Notes under the pieces: generated by a model
Seen by the model: only the letters and a program-made list of their open reading frames with translations
The model's database searches: none
What the model was told of the DNA's origin: nothing
Translations under genes and position numbers: made by a program
In this document: positions 21,972 through 34,299 of the stretch, in pieces
How the letters are laid out: every line of letters starts with the position of its first letter
Position numbering within the stretch: the first letter of the stretch is position 1
Assembly: GCA_946800325.1 (NCBI GenBank)
Contig: OX326958.1
Coordinates: 10,116,001 to 10,180,000, forward strand
DNA from: Luzula sylvatica
Taxonomy: Eukaryota; Streptophyta; Magnoliopsida; Poales; Juncaceae
Length of the DNA: 64,000 nt
Direction: 5' to 3'

Positions 21972-24623
21972 GGGAAAATTTCTCCTGTGTCCCTACTAAA
22001 CTCATAAATAACAAATTTATCCCTCTAAAATTAAAAATATCATATTTGTCCTTACTAAATCAAGTTAATATCAAATTTATCCAAAATTTGCAATTTGGTC
22101 AAATTTAACAGAAAATTCATAACAATTGACTAATTTATCCCTTAACTAATCCTCAATCCAATAAACTAATTAAATACTAAACCCAATAACATCATAATTC
22201 AAATCCATACCCGATAACATAGGAACCCTAAACCAGTCTCTCATCTCCATACGATCTCCCTTCTCCTATGTTTCATACGAAGGAGAAGCTACAAAGAAGC
22301 TCCATATGAGACGATATCTCCTGGCCAAGATGGCGCTCTAGCAAGGTGGTTTGGAGAGGCGGAAGAGAGAAGTCACCGGAAACCCTAGCCACCAGATCGA
22401 TACGAAAACCCAACGAAATCCATACAAAACCAATAAGCAACTTCTGAGGCGACCGACACGAAAACCCTCGCATAATCAAGCCACGAGTCTCCTGAGGCGA
22501 CCAAGACCCACATTCCCTCTAGTGCGATCTATCCCATCCTTTTCTTGTGTGCTACCATGCGTATATTGTGAAATAGGAGCGGTTTTGGATCTATTTATGA
22601 CGAGAGAGATTCCCAATCCCAGTCGAGGCTGACTAGTACGACCTAACCGGTACCCACATCAACTGGTAGTAATCACTACTGCTCTAATTTTCCTCTTTAT
22701 TTTAGCTTCAATTGAGGTTTTTAAGTCATAAATTGATTGTTTCAAATGTATTCATCGTAGATAATATGTATGATACCATTGAATCGAGATTCTGAAGTTA
22801 TGAATTGATGAATGTATTCATTGTAGATAATATGTGTGATCTCATTGAAATGTAGAAAAGTGATTGCAAGGTATCGCGAATCTACTTTTGGGCATGAATG
22901 TGACGGTTTGACAACTATTTTGATTTTTGAGTGACAATTCTTTTGATTTTTAAGATTTATTTTCACTGTTTGACAATTCTTTTGATTTTTCAGATTTGTT
23001 TTCACGAAAGATCACAATTTTTTCCTTCACGCAAAAACAGGTCTCGAACAATTCAGACGCGATTGATGGTATGACCGAGTCTTATCTCGCATGATCCAAA
23101 CTCCACACGTGTTCGAGCCCCAGTCCTCCTGTGCGTCCGAATCGCTGATTGAGCCCAACATGAGTTTCTGATCGAGCTCTTGTTGATTCTCTTTGATCGA
23201 GTCCTCGTGCACGATCGACTTGTTTACTGGACAACTTGTACCAATTTTGTATGATTATGGTTGTGATTGTTATAGTTGATTGTTGACAGTACTTCTTATA
23301 GTTGATTGTTAGAAATTGTAATTGGATTAAAAGATATTGAGACCCTTTCTTGCAATTTAATAAGTTTTTGGACTTGAGTGCTAATTTATAACATTGTACC
23401 TAGTAGTTTTTAATATTTTTTTAGTTTCGAGAATGTAACATAAATCATTCAACACAATTTCATTCATAAATTTATATGAATATAATCACAAACTTCACAA
23501 TAACATACACAAATCTAAATTACAAACCATGACCATAATCGAATTACAATTACCAATAGAAATCTCGTCTTCACCATTTTTAGTAATTTTAAACTTTGAT
23601 CCCTGATTTTATTTCTTGCACATAACGTGTTTCGCGCAACATACCAAACATAACTTCTCGAACTCTCTAGTTGCATACTGGTACTGTTTCATTACAATCA
23701 GGACCCTTCATATGTTCCCAACAATACAAGTACATTAGTTACATCTTATGCATGCAGACTGGTACTTCGAAATGCTCGTCATCTGTTGCTAACACGAGCT
23801 TGTTCCCTAATTGGATCCCTAATTGCAAAAACTGTTGAAATTAACAAAAATTAGTAAATTTGAACCTAATTGCGAAAACTGCTGAAAAACCAGAAAAAAA
23901 AACTGAAAAACATAAAAACACAGTAAAGAACAATTGGATCCCTAATTGCAAAAACTGTCGAAATCAGCAAAAATCAGAAAATGGGAACCAAATTGTGATC
24001 CTACTTCAACAATTTATCACAATTCGAATGCTAATTCAACAATTTATCACAAAAAACAACGAAATAAAAACAGAAAAACCTGCAATGGCAGTCTTCCAAC
24101 GTAGTGAAATGGTAGAAAGAATAATCAATTGATGAATAAATTGACTTACTTGATGAAGATATTTCTCCTCCTTGAGGTCAATTTGACGAACTGTCGATCT
24201 GGTGGCTAGGGTTTCCGGTGACTTCTCTCTTCCGCCTCTCCAAACCACCTTGCTAGAGCGCCATCTTGGCCAGAAGAGATCGTCTCATATGGAACTTCTT
24301 CGTAGCTTCTTCTTCGTATGAAAGATGGGAGAAAAGAGATCGTATGAAGATGAGAGACTGGTTTAGGCTTCATATGTTATCGGGTATGGGTTTGAATCAT
24401 GTTGTTATTGGGTTTAGTACTTTTACTAGTTTATTGGATTGATGATTAGTTAAGGGGTAAATTAGTCAATTGTTATGAATTTTCTGTTAAATTTGACCAA
24501 ATTGTAAATTTTGGATAAATTTGATACTAACTTGATTTAGTAAGTACAAATATGATATTTTTAATTTTGGAGGGATAAATTTGTTATTTATGAGTTTAGT
24601 AGGAATATAAAAGAAATTGCCCC
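21972..24623. mobile_element. Mutator-like element with >400-bp inverted repeats
   Basis: A 9-bp duplication ataaaaaat flanks it (21963-21971, 24624-24632). The termini read gggaaaatttctcctgtgtc on the left and ggggcaatttcttttatatt on the right (reverse complement). The inverted repeats continue with high similarity to about 22400 and 24190, including a shared 'ccaccttgctagagcgcc' block. The ~1.8-kb interior has local tandem duplications (22745-22850, 22905-22995, 23814/23937) but no transposase frame. GC-richer blocks at 22380-22640 and 23040-23220 look like captured gene pieces, unidentified. The long repeats and foreign-looking interior fit a Pack-MULE-like, non-autonomous element. Confidence 0.9.
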
Positions 24624-24632
24624 ATAAAAAAT

Positions 24633-26124
24633 AGTGTACAATTTACAAGAAAGCTCATTTAGGAATGCATAAAATAAATTTTCAATTTCATATTACATAA
24701 TTTCATACCCTCATTTAAAAATGTTCGTATGAAAATCACTCTTTTATATTTTCATGTTAAAAATTACTTACTGATATTTAGATTTTTGGGTGTAAATACG
24801 CATATATATTTGAATAATTCAATTCAATTAAGTGATTCATTAATCACTCTTTGTATTGGTAATATTAAAGGGATGATAACCGGGTAGATCTGAAAATTGG
24901 ACTTACTTTTCTACTCTAATAATTAGATTATTCTTGAAACTGCAAATATCATATTACCCTCCCAACAAATTATAAAATTATCATATTACCCTCCCAACAA
25001 ATATCATATACCCAAAATATTATACTAATCAAAAGTTCTGAGTCATAATTAACTTGACATTTAATACAAATTTGAAATAATGTACAAGTGATTAAGAAAC
25101 TATAATATGATATGAACTTCCATTGTACACTTGATGAAAACATATATTTTTTTCTTAACATATTGGAGGAAATTAATTTTGTGCCTCGAAATCAAATTTA
25201 ATAATTTTTTTTTTGAAAATTAATGAAATAGGCTGTCCTATATTGATTTCATATAATAATTATGGATAACATACATTGCTAAGAACGGTTTTGAGTTACG
25301 TGAATATATTATAAATCCTAATCCCTACTTGAAATTTTCAATAAGGGTTTAGTCTTCATCAGTCAAACTAAATATAATCTCACAGGTTCTATTAATTTAT
25401 CAACAAAATGAAATTCTAATTTGAATTCGTGGTCAAATTTATAAAATATATATTCATTTGTCAACAATTTGAGAAACGTATTGTTTTATTTATACACGTT
25501 CAAACGTATTGTCAACATTGCATTTTGAAAATGTCTGTTTCTGATGATATTTTCTTTTTGCGGGTGTGAATATATAAGTTGAGAATGTTTTCATTTAAGT
25601 GATTTCTTTATTAATTTCTTACATCATTAATAACATTTTTAATATTTAGATGTGTCTAATATTATTTTCTTGAAAAAATGGACTTTTAATGTTCGGATAT
25701 CATTTGAGCCCAAAAATGTATATAAAAGCTTACACTCTCAATTTGGGATTAATGTAACATCTCTTTTAGCAAAGTTGTGATGCGGTGATTAAATTTGAGA
25801 AAGTATTTATTTAATTAATTTTTCAAAAACATATTATGTTGTTATTTGTTTGAAAAAGGTGTAAAAGAATTCTTTGAAATTTGATAAAAGTATGTACAAA
25901 AAATTTGAAAAAAATTTGAGAAGAATATTTACATAACATTTATATAAAGATTTGAGAAAAGTATTTTAAAACAATTCTACGAAATTGAGAATTATATTTA
26001 AATAATTTTTTCTTAAGACTTTTTACAAAAGTATTTCAAAAATGATTTTATAAGAAACTTGAGAAATGCGCTTACAAAAGAAAAATATTTTTCTATGAAA
26101 TTTGAGGGAAGTATTTAAAAAATA
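24633..26124. other. AT-rich stretch, degenerate short repeats
   Basis: No gene seen. From about 25795 to 26120 there are diverged repeats of an 'aaatttgagaaaagtattt' phrase spaced irregularly at 40-60 bp. The 63-aa minus-strand frame near 24970 has no coding features. Confidence 0.45.
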
Positions 26125-26300
26125 GGGGTAATTTCATGTATATCTCTAAAAAAATTATGAAATTTAACCATCTAAAACTTACAATATGAAATTTATCCTT
26201 CTAAATATCAATTTCTATCAAATTTGACTCGTGTTAACTCCTTTTTGTTAGATTTAAGGGAAACAGTTTAAAATGACCATTCGAACTCTTCTTCCCCTGA
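26125..26300. mobile_element. Solitary Mutator-like left terminal repeat
   Basis: Begins ggggtaatttcatgtatatc and continues with 'tatgaaatttatccttctaaa' and a 'gttaactcctttttgtta' block. This is the same end type as 21972 and 49179. A CT-rich leader-like sequence follows (26280-26345). No partner end is found to the right, so the element was probably truncated before or by the copia-derived sequence at 26557. Confidence 0.5.
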
Positions 26301-26556
26301 TTCCTTTCCCCATAAGACCTTCTCTCTCTTCTTCATATATTTTGTTTCTTCACAGAAAGAATTTCGGATTTCTGTTTTCAACGACTTGTTTTAAGCATCC
26401 CTACTTGTGACCAAAGAGATTTAGAAGTGGAGAAATTTCATTGACCCAACTTCCACATAGGAACTCATTTTCTTCTCGCTTTCTCTAAAAATATCACTAG
26501 AGATAAAACGATACGGGTACAAATTGTGTTCTTTTGGGGGGACCATCATATACAGG

Positions 26557-26925
26557 TGTTGAAATTTGCACAACGATTTAACACCCAAAATGCTAATTTT
26601 ATTAAATAAAAATTAGTATTACAAACACACTCTTACTTTCTCTCTCTAAATATTTTTCTCTCTCTAAAACTCCCTAGCTCTCTCTCTCTATTTTTTTTCT
26701 ATAATTTTAATTACATGAACTATACCAAGGCCTATTTGTACTACCATGCCAACTCATGACCGACTCACTAGAATTTTCTAGATAGATTGATGTATGTTCA
26801 ATTAACTTAGCCCATAAGTTACTTAGCCTAAACCATTCAAGAATTATCTTGAGTTCTCCATTTGATATTCTAGAATAGTCTCCATTGCTCCAATATATCA
26901 AGAAAATAAATTAATTATTTCAACA
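26557..26925 (-). mobile_element. Ty1/copia 3' LTR remnant
   Basis: A 369-bp block begins TGTTGAAATTTG and ends ATTATTTCAACA, the TG...CA inverted ends of an LTR. On the minus strand it is preceded by a purine-rich tract ttaagggggag (26926-26936), the usual polypurine tract of copia elements. No matching 5' LTR occurs in the window and the outer flanks show no 5-bp duplication, so this is a truncated element. The CT-rich stretch 26638-26700 lies inside the LTR. Confidence 0.75.
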
Positions 26926-26970
26926 CTCCCCCTTAATTCATTTTCTTGAATACGCCAATCAGACCGTGAT
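26926..26970 (-). pseudogene. C-terminal end of a copia polyprotein (fragment)
   Basis: Reading the minus strand from about 26967, the frame SDWRIQENELRGSVEI runs through the polypurine tract and on into the LTR, stopping at 26901-26903. The LRGSVEI ending next to the LTR is characteristic of plant Ty1/copia RNase H C-termini. The rest of pol is missing: the sequence to the right is unrelated AT-rich DNA. Confidence 0.6.
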
Positions 26971-27530
26971 TACTTTTTTTTTGTAAATACTCTTTTGTTG
27001 ACCCGGGTAAGTTTTTAAGATCAATTAATTAAGAGCTTATGTTCATATTTGTTCTAAGTATCAATATCTCCACTTTTTTTTTTTTTGATAAAAAAAAAAA
27101 ATTCCCCTAAGCAGAAGTGACATCAATTAATATATGATAATTTTTTTTTGATATGTACATTATTGGTCATTTTTATCTATGCATTTTTGCTTTTTTTAAA
27201 AATTATTATCACATTTTGACGATGAACCAAATGAATATTTATTGTATTGTGCGGTGATCTTATTTTATTGATGTTTTTCAAAATAATTAATACTGCAATT
27301 TTTTGAATTAACCTTACATAATATTATTACTTGATAGAGAAATTTACCTAGTCTTTATAATAGGGAAATTTTATTTTTACTCCCACTTCCTCAAAAAAAT
27401 CTCGATAACATCACCTTTCTCTCAATTACTCCTAATTAATTGATTTTATTAGTTAACTGTGTCACTAATTAAGATCATTTAATTAGGAATACTTAATTAA
27501 AATCACTTAATTAGGATATGCATTAGTTCT

Positions 27531-28580
27531 AATTAAAATTACTTAATTAGGGTCTGCATGAGTTTTTTAAGATCTTTTGTATCAAGTGTTTGGTAAACCT
27601 TGTGCAAAGTTCAACATATCTAAATATAGAGTGCAATGTGCACAACATATCTAAATAAGAAAAAACAAATAGCACAATGACAATGTGCACTTGTTCATGC
27701 AAACCATATTCAACAAAATACATGATTCACGTAAATCGTTTCCAGTGAAACAACAAAGTTAGAATGATTGCACGATTTTTGTGTATCGATATTTATGTAG
27801 CATTGGCATACAATTGTTGATTATATAGAGTTAAAACGTTTATTTCATATCTAAGTAAAGATAAAAAAAAAAAGTAATTCAAAAATCTTTTTATTCAAAT
27901 CCTTTCTTTTTTAATTTTAATAAAACATCCTGGAGTTGAAAGTTTGCCTATTTCAAAATATCATGTATATCAACATTCATCTAAATTGAATTATATACAA
28001 AGGGTACTTTCATATTTAATTATATAAAATTTTAAAGTATTATTCGCCAATATAATATAAAAAAATATAAGTGTTTTGAAGGGTATTTTAGTACATGTAA
28101 AAAGTTTGTGTAAGAGGATGACATGTATATGTACCAAACAAAATTTAAAGTATCATATATGTCTATAAAAATTTAAAATTATTTTTTTTACTATGTGTCG
28201 TTCGTCGATCTCTCGTTGTCATGTCTATCTATGATAAAACTAAAACATATCATATATGCTCTTATGAAATAAAAACTTCATCAACAAATTAACAAGATAA
28301 ATTATATTAATCTTACAAATTGTTTGAATACAAATTTGAAAAATTAACGAATTAACTTCATATATAACTACCAAATAAATTTGAAAAATTATACTACTCT
28401 CCCAAATTCGCCCACCAAATCGTGATGGGATAAGCATGACATCGTTTTGTCATGCTTACCAATTCACTGATTCAATTTGTACGAAATTAATTAAAACATT
28501 CAATTAAGACATAAATGAAATGCAATTAAAAATCTAATTAATTAACTTTTAATTAAACTAATCGATGATCCAATGAATTA
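27531..28580. repeat. Direct duplication, copy 1 (1.05 kb)
   Basis: Nearly identical to 30166-31223 in the same orientation, with few substitutions and small indels (for example a 9-bp insertion in copy 2 near 30594). Both contain 'tgcgcaaagttcaacatat'-like blocks and 'cgtaaatcgtttccagtg'. No coding frame is conserved. The copies are separated by about 1.6 kb of different sequence. Confidence 0.9.
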
Positions 28581-30165
28581 ATTTTCAATTAAAATAATCA
28601 AATTAAAATTACAAAATTAATTAGAGGACATTTTTGTGCAAATTGGAGCACCATTTAGTGATGTCAGCATGACAACATCATGATTGGTGGGTGAAATATA
28701 GGAGCATGGTAGAAAACCTCAATAAATTGTGTTGCTCTCAAAATTAATAAATAAATAAACACTTTTACAAAGAAAAAACCTAAAAACTAACTTCCCAAAA
28801 AGATCTCCCGCCATTTCTTTTTTAATGTTCATTTTGTTTTTATATTGTTATTCGTTTTTATTATTGTATGTTCTTCATAAAAAATATAATATTTATAACA
28901 TATGAATATTACGTATAATATCATTATTCTTTTCACATGACTAGGTAAAATTAGATGTATTTCACATTACTATTTTTGAAATATCTGAAAAGCTAAGATG
29001 TTTTTATTAAGAACTCCGCTAAATTTTGCCCATAAAAATGAGTGTGTGCATCTTCAATAACTAGAATTGTACACTTACCTATTTTCATTACAAAGAGTAT
29101 ATTTATTTATAAGTTAAAAGCAAACTTTTACTTGTGTCCTCACAAATTTTATATCATGTATGTTCTTCAAAATAGAGAAAAATGATGACAATGATTGTAC
29201 AAAACATTAACAATATTTTATTTTTACTCTAATTTGATACAAACTCTTTTTTTAGTATGGATATATAAAAAACAATTTAAAAACCATAAATACTAAAAGT
29301 AAAATAGTTATTTGTGATTTTTTGCCGAAGCAAAACAAGGGTGATCACTAGTTATCTATATATTTGTGTGTATATTTGTGTGTTGGAAATAAATAAATTC
29401 ATAACCCAACTTTAACCAACAAGAACCAAATAAAATATTAAGTGGCTCTCACGAATTTTGAAGGCGGCCAAGAAAAGTGCTGCCATGAATTATCGAAGAA
29501 AATCACAAGAAAAATTAAAAGGAAACTATAAAACTATAATTTCCCATGAATTATCGAAGAAAATCACAAAGAAAAATTACAATCGGATGTAATCAACTAC
29601 TTGAGTTGTCTTCGATATTTCATCTTTTTTGTCCTTTATGTAACAATTTTTTTTTTCTTGAATCATTTTAAATGTTTTGCAAGGATATTATGATATTCCA
29701 AGATTTTTCACAAAAAGTTTAGTACATGAGAATTTTTTTTTGTCAAAAACTTATTTTGCTCTAATAAACGGTGTAATTGAAAATGAGACCTAGTTTGAAG
29801 GATTTTTTTGAGTAAATAGTTTGAAGGATTTTTTTTGAGGTTTTCCAAAAGTTAAGGATTTGTTTACAAAATCAAGGAAAATTGAGGAGTTATTTGAAAA
29901 TTTTCCTAAATATTATTATATTAATTAAGAAGTGAGTTTTTGACAACGTACCGTTGCATGTTGTCTGTTTCAACATTCCATGATTAACATTTAACAAATA
30001 ACAAATCATACAAAGTACCTAAAATTTTTTTTTTTTTTTTTTTTTTCAAGTTCTCTCTCTTTGGGCCTTGAACAATTGCAAAAAAATTGTCTGGAGATTA
30101 GAATTTGAACTTAGATTTAAGCCTTAAATGAGAATTGCATACCGAATTTAACTTGTAACCCAATT
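28581..30165. other. Spacer between the 1.05-kb duplicates
   Basis: AT-rich and without a gene. A degraded Helitron-like 3' end may lie at 29322-29351 (ccg...aaggg hairpin, then gatcactag and T). A short tandem duplication of 'ttatcgaagaaaatcacaa' is at 29485-29580. A block at 29790-29907 ending in 'tgaaaattttcct' resembles the right terminal repeat of the MITE at 10492-11332, but has no partner. Confidence 0.4.
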
Positions 30166-31223
30166 AATTAAAATCACTTAATTAGGGTCTGCATGAGTTT
30201 TTTAAGATCTTTTGTATCAAGTGTTTGGTAAACCTTGTGCAAAGTTCAACATATCTAAATATAGAGTGCAATGTGCACAACATATCTAAATAAGAAAAAA
30301 CAAATAGCACAATGACAATGTGCACTTGTTCATGCAAACCATATTCAACAAAATACATGATTCACGTAAATCGTTTCCAGTGAAACAACAAAGTTAGAAT
30401 GATTGCACGATTTTTGTGTATCGATATTTATGTAGCATTGGCATACAATTGTTGATTATATAGAGTTAAAACGTTTATTTCATATCTAAGTAAAGATAAA
30501 AAAAAAAAAAGTAATTCAAAAATCTTTTTATTCAAATCCTTTCTTTTTTAATTTTAATTAAACATCCTGGAGTTGGAAGTTTGTCTATTTCAAAATATTT
30601 TAAAATATCATGTATATTAACATTTATCCAAATTGAATTATATACAAAGGTACTTTCATATTTAATTATGTAAAATTTTAAAGTATTATTCGCCAATATA
30701 ATATAAAAAATATAAGTGTTTTGAAGGGTATTTTAGTACAAGTAAAAAGTTTGTGTAAGAGGATGACATGTATGTACCAAACAAAATTCAAAGTATCATA
30801 TATGTCTATAAAAATTTAAAATTATTTTTTTACAATGTGTCGTTCGTCGATCTCTCGTTGTCATGTCTATCTATGATAAAACTAAAACATATCATTTATG
30901 CTCTTATGAAAATAAAAACTTTGTCAACAAATTAACAAGATAAATTATATTAATCTTACAAATTGTTTGAATATAAATTTCAAAAATTAACGAATTAACT
31001 TCATATATAACTACCAAATAAATTTGAAAAATTATACTACTCTCCCAAATTCGCCCACCAAATCGTGATGGGATAAGCATGACATCATTTTGTCATGCTT
31101 ACCAATTCACTCATCCAATTTGTACGAAATTAATTAAAACATTCAATTAAGATATAAATGAAATGCAATTAAAAATCTAATTAATTAACTTTTAATTAAA
31201 CTAATCGATGATCCAATGAATTA
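30166..31223. repeat. Direct duplication, copy 2 (1.06 kb)
   Basis: Partner of 27531-28580. Its right end abuts composite repeat B through a perfect inverted repeat (31201-31242), whereas copy 1 continues into a different sequence at the same point. Confidence 0.9.
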
Positions 31224-31242
31224 TTTTTGGATCATCGATTAG
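31201..31242. repeat. Perfect 16-bp inverted repeat at a repeat junction
   Basis: ctaatcgatgatccaa (31201-31216) and ttggatcatcgattag (31227-31242) are exact reverse complements around a 10-bp loop. The left arm belongs to the 1.05-kb duplicate and is also present in copy 1. The right arm has no counterpart there and overlaps the first bases of repeat B. Confidence 0.85.
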
Positions 31243-32992
31243 CCGGTGTACAGCTTTTCTAACTGCCGATTGCCTAACATTATCAAATCCATTGAATCCT
31301 TTGACGAAACCGCCTTAAAAAAACAAAAAACAAAAACAATATTAATTCTCCAAAAATATATATTAATTAAAAGATTGGAATGTTTAATATATAATACCTT
31401 GGCGAATAATTAGCCACAAATTTTAGTGTGGAGTATATCGACGGTTTCCGCAGGAGAAACGAGGCTTTGCTCGGGTCATGCCAGCAAAATAATAATAATA
31501 ATAATACATGAATACATATATTAAAGATTGATAAAGAATATTCATACGCGGATTTATAAATTGATTTGAGAATTTCCAAGGCAGTGTTGATCTTTCTTCG
31601 ATTAATTTTCTTGTATGCTCTCTGGACATCTCAGATGCGATCTGAAATACAATGATAATTTATTAATTTCTCAGGTTCAGATTTGTGAGAATAATAAAAA
31701 TGAAAATTGACCTCGTCAGAGAGTTTGTAGAGAAGTTAAAATTTCTCAATTCAATACTACGTACAAAATTAAAGCATTAAAATGTCGCGAAAATAAGCAA
31801 AACAAAATTAGCCATTGAATAATCAGCATACCTCCTCAGTTTAAGCACACTAAATCGATCACCCACACAGCTCAATCAATCAATTACTCCCAATTTCACT
31901 TTGGCATTTCATCAAACACGTTATATGCCTTTGCCGTAGTTTAATTTAAGCACACTAAATCGATCACCCACAAAGAAAGCTCAATCAATCAAGCAGGAGA
32001 TCAAAACAAAATCACCCACACATCTCCCAATTTCACTTCGTCATTTCATCAAACGCCTTCTATACATGCAATTCTTCTTCTCTCGAAGCATCTGAAAATT
32101 AAAAGAGAACAATGAAAACGGGAAAATTGAAGTTCAGATTCAATTTGTGACAAAAATAAAAAAATGGTGAGGGACTATAGCCGATTAAGGAAGGCCCGCC
32201 ACGTGGGACGTTAATCAGTTATATATACCTTATGCTTAATCGGCTGCGACTACCATCCGGTCTCATCCCTCGGGTGCTATCAACAGTTTCGCAGCGGTAT
32301 ATAAACAGTTCTTTTGTTTCAACCAACACCAAGGTGGGACTAAAAAGGATTCCGGAACGGACGGCCTGTGGAAACAATTCGGCCCGTAGAAATTGAAAGC
32401 CTGAGGTGGGAAGGAGTTTTTCGAACAGTCGTGGCGAGGTGGGAAGGAGTTTCTCGGACAGTCGTGGTGAGGTGGGGAGAAGTGTTCGGACAGCCATGGA
32501 GATTGAAGATGAAAGAGTTTGTCGGAAGGAAGAAGACTGATGCTTTTAACTTGATTAGACATGGTTCACTGTGCACCGTCTCATGAACGGGGGATCGGTT
32601 CACATTCTTAGTCTTTGTTTATTTCTATCAGTCTATTGTATCTAAATGGACAACTCCATTTCTTAGTTTACTGAATATTAATTTAATTAGTGACTTAATT
32701 GCTTAATATATATAATCATGTCAATTTTATATGGTTCAAAATATATTTATGTTTATCATGTTTTTCTTTTGTTCATGTTAAATAGTTTTAAGGTACTCGA
32801 TGTTAATTAAACATTATATGGTAGGATAATTATATATTAATTCACTAACCCTCATATATATTTATTTTTATAATATGTTAATTGTAAAACACTAAGTATT
32901 TTTATTTTCGTCCATCATCCACAGATGTATTTAAAATTAGTTAATGAGATAATTACATTAATTACTTAGTTCATAATATAAGACTACAATTA
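31239..32992. repeat. Composite repeat, copy B
   Basis: Matches copy C from 47527, starting ttagccggtg, and ends at 'gactacaatta'. The SINE-like units and 30-codon exon present in A and C are absent. Relative to C it lacks about 190 bp at 31447, where 'gacggttt' joins directly to 'ccgcaggagaaac'. It contains no interrupting element, so it serves as the empty-site reference for the insertions in A and C. Confidence 0.85.
32200..32305 (+). promoter_or_regulatory. G-box plus TATA block of repeat B
   Basis: A G-box core CACGTG (32200-32205) in the context gcccgccacgtgggac lies 92 bp before tatataaa (32298-32305). The spacing matches copy C. No convincing gene follows on the plus strand, so this may be a captured promoter. 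Confidence 0.4.
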
Positions 32993-33002
32993 GTAAAATA
33001 AG

Positions 33003-34299
33003 AATACCTTCTAAATATTTAAGATGATAACATTAATTATTTATACTATATCTGGTTTTGTTGAACTTAAGATTGAAATCTAGTGAATACATTTGTTAGC
33101 CAGATATGCATTTTTTATTTATAGTATATTTTTTAAGAGATTGACTACATTGAAGCCGATAAAGACCGATCCGGAGCATTTTTCATTTTAATACAAAATA
33201 TTAATTTTAATGGTAAATATGACAATATTATTTCAAAATAACATTATTTAACATAATAATTAATTTCATCACATTTTTATAATTCATTTATGTATAATCA
33301 CATAAATTTACGATTATTTTACTCTATGTTACCATGTTCACGATAATTTACGCAATACCAAATATACGTACGATGAACTACACGACCCATGTACTCACCT
33401 CACCGGACACGATTAATATGGGCTTGGATGAAAAAGATGATGAAGAATTGGGTTATGATAAAATGAAGAAGAAAAATAAGAGAAAGAAGGAGAAGAAAGA
33501 ACAACATATAAATGGCGTGAAAGAAGAAAATTTGCAAGAAAATCAATGAAAATGGAGAAGAAGTTCAACAAATTACGAAGATTGGTAAGAAATAAATCAT
33601 CTTTAATTTTTATTTCGATTACAATTCCTCGATTTTGCCTCTGATTAGGATAATTGTGCCCAAATTGGTGCTATTGAAGCTCCAATATTCGATTTAATTG
33701 GGTGATCGCTTAATCCAATTTTGACAATTTTAAATTTTAGAATAGTGATTAGTCATTTAGTTTTTTCTTGGCATAAACTTGTGTGTATCTGAACCTAGCT
33801 TGAATTCTCTTGAAGGAGATTATTTTTCATATCATTGTTTCAATTAATTTATATTTACATTCCAAAAGGACGATATTTTTGAATCACTGAATTTTGTATC
33901 ATAAATATTGTTATTGAAATTCGGATAATTAACGTAATTAGAGTTTTACGGGTATTCAATTATTTACAGTTTTTTTGTAATATTTGTTGTTATGATTTCC
34001 TTTTAATATCATTTATAGTAAAATAATTTGGAAATATGGATTTTCCCTCGCACTGGTTTATATTTTTAGTATCAATATAATGTAATTTGTTATGTGCATT
34101 AAAAAGTTAGTGTAACATAGTTTAAATTATAACAACAATCTCTATCACAGTTCGTTACAAATTATACAATTTATTATTCCATTATAGTAACTTAATCATT
34201 CCATTGGACAAGAAGACTATAAAAACAAATATAATCTAAATTTTATTTTGGCTAATCAAATGATAAATATGAAATTAATTGAGTTATGCAGACAATATT
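33003..34299. other. AT-rich stretch with one weak small open frame
   Basis: A 71-codon plus-strand frame (33334-33549) ends in a Lys/Glu-rich tail (KKKNKRKKEKKEQ). It shows no domain, and a possible donor (gtaagaaat) follows near 33587. The rest has no coding support. Confidence 0.3.

Noticed and set aside
33334..33549. 71-aa Lys/Glu-rich open frame as a gene
   Set aside because: No promoter, splice support, domain or conserved copy. Its length is within chance for this sequence.
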